The notes: generated by a model from the sequence alone, not told the origin. Numbered from the stretch's first letter, positions 1 to 5,287 are shown. The stretch is DNA of 5,527 nucleotides from Desulfovibrionaceae bacterium UBA6814 (GCA_002452635.1 DKEU01000157.1:1-5527); one strand, 5' to 3'. Numbers and translations: made by a program.

Positions 1-987
1 GCCTTCGAGTCGGCCCGGGACAAGGCCAGCGTGGAATCCAAGGCCGACCGGCGTCCGGGCGACGAGGCCCGCCGCGCCAAGCTCCTGGCCGAGGCGGCCG
101 AGGACGAGCGCCAGGCCGAGGAAGACCAGTACCGCCCCCTGTCCGGCAAGAGCGCGGACGAGTCGGGCGAGGACGCCGGCCAGTCCTCCCGGCTGCCCGG
201 CAGCGGCCGCTCCCGGCTGGCCCAGGAAGGCCAGCAGAAGGACGGCGAGGCCAAGGCCGGCCTGGGCCAGGACAAGCAGGCCGGGCGCCAGGCCGGGGAC
301 CAGGCCGCCACCCAGAACGCCCAGGCCGACACCCGGACCGAGGAGCAGAAGGCCTGGGCCGAATTCTGGGGCAAGGTGGCCCGGGACCGGGCCGGCTCGG
401 CCGAGGTGAAGGCCGCAACCAAGGCCGAGGTCAAGGCCGCGTCCACCGAGAACCCCACGATTCTGGCGGCCGAAGCCGCGTCCAAGGCCGAGGCCGCTGC
501 GGCCGATTCCGCCGCGGGCCTGGAAAAATTTGCCCCCCGCCAGGTGCTGCGCCAGGTGGAGAGCGGCATCTACCGGAACCTGAGCGAGGGAACCAAGCAG
601 CTCACCCTGCGCCTGGACCCGCCCGAGCTGGGCAAGCTGAACCTCCAGATCACGGTGCGCGGCCAGGAAGTGAACGTGGTGCTCAAGGCCGAGAACGCCG
701 ACGCCGGCCGCATGCTGCAGGAGAACATGCACCAGCTGCGCCAGACCCTGGAGGACCAGGGCCTCAAGGTGAACAAGCTCGAGGTGCAGACCCAGCTTTC
801 CGACGGCAACCAGAGCCAGGCCTGGGCCGGCGCGGACCGGCACAACGAGGCCCGGGACCGGGACGAGGCCGCCCGCGCCCTGGACCGGATGCGGGTTTTG
901 CGCGGCGAAAGCGCGGTGGTCCAGGAAATGCAAACCGGGGACGTGACGGCAATTCATTCCCACGAAGGGCTTTCGGTCATCGCCTAG
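1..987 (+). CDS. fliK: Flagellar hook-length control protein FliK, C-terminal part (5' end outside window)
   Basis: FliK is the exported ruler that measures the hook and switches the flagellar type III export gate from hook to filament substrates. The frame is open to the left edge, so the true start lies upstream and the GTG at 31 should not be taken as the start; 328 residues are visible. Residues 1 to about 170 are low-complexity and rich in Ala, Glu, Lys, Gln and Arg, as expected for the poorly conserved, extended ruler region. Residues about 188-266 match the Flg_hook (FliK C-terminal) domain, with the hallmark LRLDPPELGKLNLQI and a following amphipathic helix containing LRQTLEDQGL. This domain contacts FlhB in known systems. 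The tail after it is charged and poorly conserved. The gene ends 18 bases before flgD, so the two are almost certainly cotranscribed. The family call is secure; full length and N-terminal features cannot be judged. Confidence 0.93.
   Translation, partial: AFESARDKASVESKADRRPGDEARRAKLLAEAAEDERQAEEDQYRPLSGKSADESGEDAGQSSRLPGSGRSRLAQEGQQKDGEAKAGLGQDKQAGRQAGDQAATQNAQADTRTEEQKAWAEFWGKVARDRAGSAEVKAATKAEVKAASTENPTILAAEAASKAEAAAADSAAGLEKFAPRQVLRQVESGIYRNLSEGTKQLTLRLDPPELGKLNLQITVRGQEVNVVLKAENADAGRMLQENMHQLRQTLEDQGLKVNKLEVQTQLSDGNQSQAWAGADRHNEARDRDEAARALDRMRVLRGESAVVQEMQTGDVTAIHSHEGLSVIA
399..440 (+). repeat. Short in-frame tandem repeat in the FliK linker
   Basis: Two 18-base units starting at 399 and 423 (24-base period) differ at one position and encode the peptide AEVKAA twice, separated by Thr-Lys. 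Because the period is a whole number of codons, gain or loss of a unit would keep the frame and change the length of the linker before the Flg_hook domain. Confidence 0.6.
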
Positions 988-1005
988 GCCCCGGAGAAGT
1001 ACACC

Positions 1006-1731
1006 ATGGCTACGTACAGTCCATCCAACATCATCGGCAAGGCTGAGTCGGAGTTCTTCGGCACCCAGACCTCGGGCAAGTCCGAGCTGGGCAAGGAAGA
1101 CTTCCTGCTCCTCCTGGTCACCCAGCTCCAGCACCAGGACCCGCTGAACCCGATGGACGACAAGGAATTCACCGCCCAGCTGGCCAACTTCTCCAGCCTG
1201 GAGCAGCTCACCGGCATCAACCAGGGCATCCAGAGCCTGACCGAACAGGCCGGGACCCAGGACATGCGCACCGCGGTGAGCTACATCGGCCGCGACGTGC
1301 GGGCCGCGGGCGACATGGTGTCCATGGACGCCGAGGGCAAGACCAGCACGGTCTACTACTACCTCGACGCCACGGCCGCGGACTCCTACGTCAACCTCTA
1401 CGACGTGAACGGCAACATCGTGCGCACCGTGCAGCTGGGCAGCCAGCAGGCCGGCGAGCACACCTTCGAATGGGACGGGCTGGACTGGGCCGGCAAGGCG
1501 GCTCCGGAGGGCCTGTACTACATCTACATGTCGGCCACGGATGCGGACGGCAACGCCATCCTGACCTCCACCGAGGTCTCGGGCCGGGTCGCCGCGGTGC
1601 AGAGCTACAACGGCACCAACTACCTGCGCCTCACCGACGGCCGCATCGTGAACTTCAACAACGTGTACGAAGTGGTGGATCCCGACGCGACCGTGGCCGA
1701 CAGCGGCACGGAAGCCGAGGGTGAAGAATAA
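1006..1731 (+). CDS. flgD: Flagellar hook assembly scaffold (hook cap) protein FlgD
   Basis: FlgD forms the temporary cap at the tip of the growing hook and guides FlgE subunits into place; it is exported through the flagellar type III apparatus and later replaced by HAP1 (FlgK). The 241-residue product is of normal family length. Residues about 29-70 carry the conserved FlgD N-terminal signature, with LGKEDFLLLLVTQLQHQDPL followed by NPMDDKEFTAQLANFSSLEQL. Residues about 105-185 form the Ig-like (FlgD_ig) domain, ending in the characteristic PEGLYYIYMSATDADGN. The flanking strands (about 88-104 and 190-225) should make the Tudor-like domain. The start is fixed by a GGAGAAG Shine-Dalgarno at 993-999, six bases before the ATG. 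The short tail after residue 225 is acidic. It sits between fliK and flgE, the usual order for this hook operon. Confidence 0.96.
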   Translation: MATYSPSNIIGKAESEFFGTQTSGKSELGKEDFLLLLVTQLQHQDPLNPMDDKEFTAQLANFSSLEQLTGINQGIQSLTEQAGTQDMRTAVSYIGRDVRAAGDMVSMDAEGKTSTVYYYLDATAADSYVNLYDVNGNIVRTVQLGSQQAGEHTFEWDGLDWAGKAAPEGLYYIYMSATDADGNAILTSTEVSGRVAAVQSYNGTNYLRLTDGRIVNFNNVYEVVDPDATVADSGTEAEGEE

Positions 1732-1760
1732 GGAGGTCGAACCATGGGTCTTACTTCTTC
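1723..1760 (+). promoter_or_regulatory. flgD/flgE junction: flgE Shine-Dalgarno overlapping the flgD stop, with a possible coupling hairpin
   Basis: The flgE Shine-Dalgarno AAGGAGGT (1730-1737) overlaps the flgD TAA stop (1729-1731) and lies six bases before the flgE ATG. GAAGAATAAG (1723-1732) can pair with CTTACTTCTTC (1750-1760) in ten base pairs with one bulged C at 1754. The rest of the Shine-Dalgarno and the start codon would lie in the loop. A ribosome finishing flgD would melt this stem, which suits translational coupling. The pairing is read by eye; no folding energy was calculated. Confidence 0.5.
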
Positions 1761-3375
1761 AATGTGGACGGGTGTTTCCGGTCTCTCCGCCCACGGTGAA
1801 ATGATGGGTGTGCTGGGCAACAACATCGCCAACGTGAACACCATCGGGTTCAAGGGCGCCCGGATGTTCTTCGAGGACTTCATCAGCCAGGACCTGAACA
1901 CCGCGGCCGGCGTGGGCCAGGTGGGCCGGGGCGTGGGCATCAGCGCCATCTACGGCGACTTCGCCCAGGGCGCCTTCGAGACCACCAACGAGGCCACCGA
2001 CCTGGCCATCGGCGGCAAGGGCTTCTTCGCGGTGAAAGTCAAGGGAAGCGAGGAGGTCTACTACACCCGGGCCGGCAACTTCCGCTTCGACCAGGACGGC
2101 TACCTGGTGGATCCGCACGGCTACGTGCTGCAGGGGTGGGAGATTTCCACGGACACCGGGTCCAGCCTGGCGTCCACCTCCTCGGGCTCCTCGGAGACCT
2201 CCTCCACGTCCAAGATCAAGGGCACCGGCGTGCCCAAGGACGTCCGCCTGGAGGGCTTCACCGCCCAGCCCAAGGCCACCCAGAACGTGACCATGGTCAC
2301 CAACCTGGACGCCCGGGAGGGCGGGGACAACTCCGCACTCTCCACGGACAAGTTCTTCAGCATGTTCCAGATCTGGGACGGCCAGGAGGACACCCCCCTG
2401 GGCGAGACCCGCTTCGCCTACCAGAACTCCATCAAGATTTACGACGAGGGCGGCACCTCGCACACCCTGACCGTGTACTTCGACCAGGTCACGGTGTCGG
2501 ATGCCGGCGGCGACCGCTACTGGGAGTACATGGTCACCGTGACCCCCACCGAGGACGGCCGCACCCTGGGCGGCCAGACCGTGAACACCACCTCCGCGGC
2601 CGGCGTGCTCATGATCGGCACCCTCAAGTTCGACTCCGGCGGCCAGCTGCGCGACATGAGCGCCTTCACCCTGCAGGACGACGCCGCCGGCGACCTCAAG
2701 GCCCTGTCCAACTGGAAGCCTGCGGACTTCAACACCGACGGCCTGCCGGTGTTCACGGCCAACTTCACCGTGGCCTCCAACGCCAGCACGGCAACGGACT
2801 CCAACTCCTCGGCCATAGCCATCAACTTCGGCCTGACCAACGCCGACCCGTACACCAACGACGGCTGGACCAACACCACCATCTCCAACGCCTCCATGAT
2901 CGGCAACACCTACGGCAACATCCCGGGGTTCCAGAGCGCGGATCTGGCGTCGCTCTCCACCACCAGCTACTCCGGGTCGTCCTCCACCCTGTACCAGACC
3001 CAGGACGGCTACACCTTCGGCTTCCTGCAGAGCGTGTCCGTGGACCGCGACGGCATCCTCACCGGCCGCTACTCCAACGGCGTGGTGCTGGAGTTGTACC
3101 AGATCACGCTCTACGACTTCCAGAACAAGTGGGGACTGCGCCGGGAGGGGTCCAACCTCTACTCCGAGACCCTGGACTCGGGCGTGGCGACGGCCGGCCC
3201 GGCCAACGGCAACGGGTACGGCTCCATCTCCTCCAACTCCCTGGAGCAGTCCAACGTGGACCTGGCCACCGAGTTCGTGAAGATGATCTCCACCGAGCGC
3301 GGCTTCCAGGCCAACTCCAAGGTCATCACCACCACCGACAACATGCTTTCCACCGTCATCGCCATGAAGAGGTAG
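1744..3375 (+). CDS. flgE: Flagellar hook protein FlgE
   Basis: FlgE polymerises outside the cell into the curved hook, the universal joint between basal body and filament. The N-terminal residues 6-36 match the flagellar rod/hook motif, including the NNIAN signature followed by VNTIGFKGA, and residues about 80-130 hold the conserved FlgE/F/G core (DLAIGGKGFFAV, then YYTRAGNFRFDQDGYLVDPHG). The middle (about 165-420) is the variable, surface-exposed hook region, rich in Thr, Ser, Asn and Gly. Residues about 498-541 match the C-terminal rod/hook domain (LEQSNVDLATEFVKMISTERG and the following FQANSKVITTTDNML). Both termini should form the D0 coiled coil. At 543 residues it is longer than the roughly 400-residue enterobacterial proteins, the extra length lying in the variable part. 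Residues 140-156 are a linker with 13 Ser/Thr out of 17. The first codons (CTT, ACT, TCT, TCA) are unlike the GC-ending codons elsewhere, typical of relaxed structure near a strong start. Confidence 0.97.
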   Translation: MGLTSSMWTGVSGLSAHGEMMGVLGNNIANVNTIGFKGARMFFEDFISQDLNTAAGVGQVGRGVGISAIYGDFAQGAFETTNEATDLAIGGKGFFAVKVKGSEEVYYTRAGNFRFDQDGYLVDPHGYVLQGWEISTDTGSSLASTSSGSSETSSTSKIKGTGVPKDVRLEGFTAQPKATQNVTMVTNLDAREGGDNSALSTDKFFSMFQIWDGQEDTPLGETRFAYQNSIKIYDEGGTSHTLTVYFDQVTVSDAGGDRYWEYMVTVTPTEDGRTLGGQTVNTTSAAGVLMIGTLKFDSGGQLRDMSAFTLQDDAAGDLKALSNWKPADFNTDGLPVFTANFTVASNASTATDSNSSAIAINFGLTNADPYTNDGWTNTTISNASMIGNTYGNIPGFQSADLASLSTTSYSGSSSTLYQTQDGYTFGFLQSVSVDRDGILTGRYSNGVVLELYQITLYDFQNKWGLRREGSNLYSETLDSGVATAGPANGNGYGSISSNSLEQSNVDLATEFVKMISTERGFQANSKVITTTDNMLSTVIAMKR

Positions 3376-3446
3376 AAACCAGAGACCCTCCGAGACCTCC
3401 GGCAACCTCAACCCGGAAGGCGGCGGCCGGCCGCCCGCCGGCGAGA

Positions 3447-3484
3447 AAAACAGAAGCGGCGCCCTTGGGCGCCGCTTCTGTTTT
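3447..3484. terminator. Bidirectional intrinsic terminator between flgE and flaG
   Basis: A perfect 13-bp stem (3451-3463 with 3468-3480) closes a CTTG loop and is flanked by AAAA before (3447-3450) and TTTT after (3481-3484). The hairpin is thus followed by a T-run on both strands (four on +, five on -). It can end the fliK-flgD-flgE transcript and the convergent flaG transcript. It lies 71 bases past the flgE stop and 74 bases past the flaG stop. Confidence 0.93.
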
Positions 3485-3558
3485 GCGGACGAGCCGGCAG
3501 GACCGGGCCGTGGCCCGGAGCGCCGGATCAGATGCTTTGGTCAAAAACGGGCATGGGC

Positions 3559-3918
3559 CTAGAGCGCCTTGTCCAGGAATGCCCCGGTCATCTGCTTGAT
3601 GGATTCGGCCAGCTCCAGCACCTCGTCCGGGGGGATCTTGCGGATCACCTTCTCCCCTCCGGGATGGCGCACCTCGGCTTGGACCTCGCCCGAATCGGTC
3701 ACGTTGAACTTGAGCTCCACGCCCAGGTTCTGCATGAACTTTTCCACGCCGGACGTGAGGTCCTGCACCCGCGAGGCCGAGGGGGTCCGGGCCTGGTTCT
3801 GCCCGCTGCCCTCTTGCTCGGCGCCGCCGGCGGATTCCACCTTCCGCTTGCCGGAGACCTGCCCTGTGCTGCGGCCATAGGCCGCGGCCAGTGCTCCGTG
3901 TACGTCTGTGAGTCGCAT
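3559..3918 (-). CDS. flaG: FlaG family flagellar protein
   Basis: FlaG proteins are small factors, usually next to flagellin genes, that influence filament length or filament formation; the exact mechanism is unsettled. The 119-residue product has a polar, disordered-looking N-terminal half (about 15-50, rich in Gly, Gln, Ser, Ala). Its C-terminal half, about 52-118, matches the FlaG domain: an amphipathic helix (VEKFMQNLGVELKF), a beta pair, then the signature EKVIRKIPPDEVLELAESIK. The start is chosen at 3918 because a strong GGAGGA Shine-Dalgarno (3929-3924) precedes it by five bases. A longer reading from an ATG at 3957 would begin about at the predicted transcript start with no Shine-Dalgarno, and the FlaG-like sequence does not need it. 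Transcribed divergently from fliC and convergently to flgE, it appears to be a single-gene transcript with its own sigma-28 promoter and terminator. Confidence 0.9.
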   Translation of the reverse strand: MRLTDVHGALAAAYGRSTGQVSGKRKVESAGGAEQEGSGQNQARTPSASRVQDLTSGVEKFMQNLGVELKFNVTDSGEVQAEVRHPGGEKVIRKIPPDEVLELAESIKQMTGAFLDKAL

Positions 3919-3923
3919 GGCTC

Positions 3924-3951
3924 TCCTCCCCACCCTCCATCCGTGGAGGGT
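3924..3951 (-). promoter_or_regulatory. flaG leader: CsrA-type hairpin upstream of the Shine-Dalgarno
   Basis: On the minus strand the leader reads CCCTCC-ACGGAT-GGAGGG (3950-3933), a perfect six-bp GC-rich stem extended by an outer A-T pair, with the six-base loop ACGGAT. The loop fits the A-N-G-G-A-N hexaloop closed by C-G that CsrA/RsmA prefers. The Shine-Dalgarno GGAGGA (3929-3924) supplies further GGA motifs about 13 and 16 bases downstream. The 5' arm (CCTCC) could instead pair with GGAGG of the Shine-Dalgarno, so two mutually exclusive folds are possible. The hairpin is directly visible; CsrA binding is an inference. Confidence 0.6.
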
Positions 3952-3966
3952 ATTCATCCACTCCAG

Positions 3967-3994
3967 TTATCGGCAGTTCGAGCTTGGGACTTTA
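3967..3994 (-). promoter_or_regulatory. Sigma-28 (FliA) promoter for flaG
   Basis: On the minus strand TAAAG (3994-3990) is followed after 15 bases by GCCGATAA (3974-3967), an exact copy of the FliA -10 element. The gap between TAAA and GCCGATAA is 16, one longer than the usual 15. Transcription should start near 3960, giving a leader of about 41 bases that contains the CsrA-type hairpin and the flaG Shine-Dalgarno. This is the expected class for a late flagellar gene. Confidence 0.87.
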
Positions 3995-4023
3995 GGGCGA
4001 TTTTCCGCAGCAGGAAAAAATGG

Positions 4024-4044
4024 CCTTCCGGCCCGTCCGGAAGG
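4024..4044. repeat. Perfect inverted repeat in the flaG/fliC control region
   Basis: CCTTCCGG (4024-4031) and CCGGAAGG (4037-4044) are perfect inverted copies around CCCGT. The centre is about 148 bases upstream of the predicted fliC start, a usual distance for a sigma-54 activator site. On the minus strand the same hairpin is followed, after CCA, by six Ts (4020-4015), so it could equally end a minus-strand RNA begun in the AT-rich stretch. The sequence does not decide between these. Confidence 0.5.
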
Positions 4045-4058
4045 TGTCGGCCGGCCGC

Positions 4059-4084
4059 CCCGAACCGGGAAAAAACGGCTCGGG
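4059..4084. repeat. Imperfect inverted repeat with an A-rich loop
   Basis: CCCGA-A-CCG (4059-4067) is complementary to CGG-C-TCGGG (4076-4084) apart from one central mismatch, around a GGAAAAAA loop. It may be a protein site or a chance product of GC-rich sequence; no function is assigned. Confidence 0.3.
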
Positions 4085-4101
4085 CCGTGGCTTTCGCGGG
4101 G

Positions 4102-4120
4102 TTTCTAGACTTTTTCTAGA
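4102..4120. repeat. Phased TTTCTAGA pair, candidate activator site for fliC
   Basis: TTTCTAGA occurs at 4102-4109 and again at 4113-4120, an offset of 11 bases or about one helical turn, so both copies face the same side of DNA. Each contains the palindrome TCTAGA, making the whole a symmetric element around CTTTT. It lies about 62-80 bases before the predicted fliC start and next to a 36-base tract (4121-4156) with only five G/C. Position and symmetry suit an enhancer-binding regulator, but no known consensus is matched. Confidence 0.4.
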
Positions 4121-4155
4121 GCACAATTAATTAATATTATTTAAGTTTTTTGTTT

Positions 4156-4172
4156 TGGCACGATGGCTGCTT
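4156..4172 (+). promoter_or_regulatory. Sigma-54 (RpoN) promoter for fliC
   Basis: TGGCACG (4156-4162), four bases, then CTGCT (4167-4171) match the RpoN consensus TGGCACG-N4-TTGCW with one mismatch. The invariant GG (4157-4158) and GC (4169-4170) are exactly ten bases apart. Transcription should begin near 4182, leaving a 26-base leader. An ATG at 4163, in frame with fliC, lies inside the promoter and so cannot be the translation start. Such a promoter requires an ATP-dependent enhancer-binding activator (FlrC/FleQ/FlgR type), not encoded in the window. Confidence 0.88.
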
Positions 4173-4185
4173 ACAGATTGGCAAG

Positions 4186-4205
4186 TCAAAACAAGGAGGT
4201 TTTGA
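4186..4205 (+). promoter_or_regulatory. fliC leader hairpin displaying the Shine-Dalgarno in a CsrA-type loop
   Basis: TCAAAAC (4186-4192) and GTTTTGA (4199-4205) form a perfect seven-bp stem with the six-base loop AAGGAG. The Shine-Dalgarno AAGGAGGT (4193-4200) is therefore mostly in the loop, seven bases before the ATG at 4208, and it decides that start. The loop fits A-N-G-G-A-N closed by C-G, the preferred CsrA element; the linear stretch 4189-4200 matches 10 of 12 positions of RUACARGGAUGU. CsrA repression of flagellin mRNA, relieved by FliW, is known in Bacillus and Campylobacter; its use here is inferred. Confidence 0.65.
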
Positions 4206-4207
4206 AC

Positions 4208-5110
4208 ATGTCTTTGGTTATCAATCACAACATGATGGCGATGAACGCCGCGCGCAACTTGAACGAGGCGTTCAGTCGACTGTCGGTCTCCACCCGCCGC
4301 CTGTCCTCGGGCCTGCGCGTGGGCACCGCCGCGGACGACGCCGCCGGCCTGGCCATCCGGGAGCTCATGCGCTCGGACATCCGCACCCTGAACCAGGGCG
4401 TGCGCAACGCCAACGACGCTATCTCCATGATCCAGACCGCCGACGGCGCGCTGCAGATCATCGACGAGAAGCTCATCCGCATGAAAGAGCTTGCGGAACA
4501 GGCGGCCACCGGTACCTACAACTCTGACCAGCGCCTCATCATCGACTCGGAATTCCAGGCCATGGCCTCGGAAATCACGCGAATCGCGCTGGCCACGGAT
4601 TTCAACCAGGTCAAGCTGCTGGACGGCACCCTGTCCGGCCAGATCCCCGGCGATCACAATGGGACCGGGCTGACCAGCGTGGGTCCCATCAAGATCCACT
4701 TCGGCACGGGCAACAGCTCCCTGGAGGACTACTACTTCATCTCCATCGGCGGCGCCACGGCCTCCCACTTCGGCATCGGCAACGCCTCCAACGCGCTCCT
4801 GGGCGGGTTCGCCATCTCCACCCAGAACGCGGCCCAGCAGGCCCTGGTGGCCCTGGACCAGGCCATCATCTCCAAGGACAAGATCCGCGCCAACCTGGGC
4901 GCCCTGCAGAACCGGCTGGAGAACACCATCACCAACCTCTCCATCCAGGCCGAGAACATGCAGTCCGCCGAAAGCCGGATCTCCGACGTGGACGTGGCCT
5001 GGGAGATGACCGAGTTCGTGCGCAACCAGATCCTCACCCAGTCCGCGGTGGCCATGCTGGCGCAGGCCAACTCCCTGCCCAAGATGGCCCTGCAGCTCAT
5101 CCAGGGCTAG
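4208..5110 (+). CDS. fliC: Flagellin (filament subunit)
   Basis: Flagellin is exported through the hook and polymerises into the filament. The 300-residue product has both conserved ends. Residues 1-141 form the N-terminal D0/D1 helices (SLVINHNMMAMNAARNLN, then RLSSGLRVGTAADDAAGLAI and ANDAISMIQTADGALQIIDE), and residues about 208-300 form the C-terminal D1/D0 helices (RISDVDVAWEMTEFVRNQIL, then AMLAQANSLPKMALQLIQG). Only about 65 residues lie between, so the outer D2/D3 domains are nearly absent. RMKELAEQ at 92-98 and flanks aligns with the TLR5-contact segment of Salmonella FliC (RVRELAVQ), with the key Arg and Leu kept. The start is set by the Shine-Dalgarno at 4193-4200; an earlier in-frame ATG lies in the promoter. 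The first codons (TCT, TTG, GTT) are unusually AT-rich for this genome. It is monocistronic between its own promoter and a downstream hairpin. Whether it is the only flagellin in the genome cannot be seen. Confidence 0.97.
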   Translation: MSLVINHNMMAMNAARNLNEAFSRLSVSTRRLSSGLRVGTAADDAAGLAIRELMRSDIRTLNQGVRNANDAISMIQTADGALQIIDEKLIRMKELAEQAATGTYNSDQRLIIDSEFQAMASEITRIALATDFNQVKLLDGTLSGQIPGDHNGTGLTSVGPIKIHFGTGNSSLEDYYFISIGGATASHFGIGNASNALLGGFAISTQNAAQQALVALDQAIISKDKIRANLGALQNRLENTITNLSIQAENMQSAESRISDVDVAWEMTEFVRNQILTQSAVAMLAQANSLPKMALQLIQG

Positions 5111-5132
5111 GCCTGAACCGGGTCTGACCCCG

Positions 5133-5154
5133 GGGCGACAAAAAACCGTCGCCC
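5133..5154. repeat. Hairpin just after fliC
   Basis: GGGCGAC (5133-5139) and GTCGCCC (5148-5154) form a perfect seven-bp stem around an A-rich eight-base loop, starting 22 bases after the fliC stop. No T-run follows on either strand, so by itself it is more likely a 3' stabilising structure or an accessory to the next hairpin than a classical terminator. Confidence 0.45.
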
Positions 5155-5185
5155 GCCAGCGGCAGAGGAAGAACCAAAGACATGA

Positions 5186-5211
5186 GCCGGGGAGGCGTCA
5201 GCCTCCCCGGC
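5186..5211. terminator. Terminator-like hairpin between fliC and rnc
   Basis: GCCGGGGAGGC (5186-5196) and GCCTCCCCGGC (5201-5211) make a perfect 11-bp GC-rich stem with a GTCA loop, 75 bases after the fliC stop and 58 bases after the convergent rnc stop. The + side is followed by CCTCCTTGG and the minus side by TCATGTCTTTGG, both T-poor. It most likely acts as a shared terminator or 3'-end protector, with less certainty than the flgE/flaG terminator. Confidence 0.65.
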
Positions 5212-5216
5212 CCTCC

Positions 5217-5287
5217 TTGGCCTTCCGCCGCCGTCCCCCAGCCGTCGCCGGGCGCAGCCGCGTTACCGGCTATTGGCCTTCCGCCGC
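5217..5287. repeat. 15-base exact direct repeat spanning the 3' end of rnc
   Basis: TTGGCCTTCCGCCGC occurs at 5217-5231 in the intergenic region and at 5273-5287, where it encodes the last codons of rnc on the minus strand. The copies are offset by 56 bases and the flanks do not match. It may be the relic of a local duplication that moved the end of rnc. Confidence 0.55.

Noticed and set aside
1759..3411. Long minus-strand open frame (550 codons) antisense to flgE
   Set aside because: Its translation is rich in Gly, Val, Ala and His with no domain-like pattern. It is a shadow produced by the GC-ending codons of flgE.
3422..3435. 14-base GC-only palindrome between flgE and its terminator
   Set aside because: It has only G and C in a GC-rich spacer, with no T-run and no loop. 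The adjacent terminator explains the 3' end without it.
2136..3599. 487-codon + strand open frame overlapping flgE in another frame
   Set aside because: The product is dominated by Arg, His, Pro and Gly, runs through the flgE terminator, and overlaps the clearly real FlgE sequence.
3919..3957. Extended flaG start at the ATG at 3957
   Set aside because: It is only about three bases from the predicted transcript start, has no Shine-Dalgarno, and the extra residues are translated from the leader hairpin.
3356..3961. 201-codon minus-strand frame overlapping flaG
   Set aside because: It overlaps the FlaG domain in another frame, reads through the terminator hairpin, and has an Arg/Gly-rich shadow composition.
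4141..4166. Possible sigma-28 promoter overlapping the fliC sigma-54 site (TTAAGTTT, ten bases, CACGATGG)
   Set aside because: The -35-like part is close to consensus, but the -10 matches only the CGAT core and the spacing is one short. The sigma-54 match explains the same bases much better.
4163..4207. Extended fliC start at the ATG at 4163 (15 extra residues)
   Set aside because: This ATG lies between the -24 and -12 elements of the sigma-54 promoter and upstream of the predicted transcript start. The Shine-Dalgarno at 4193-4200 and the standard flagellin N-terminus both fit 4208.
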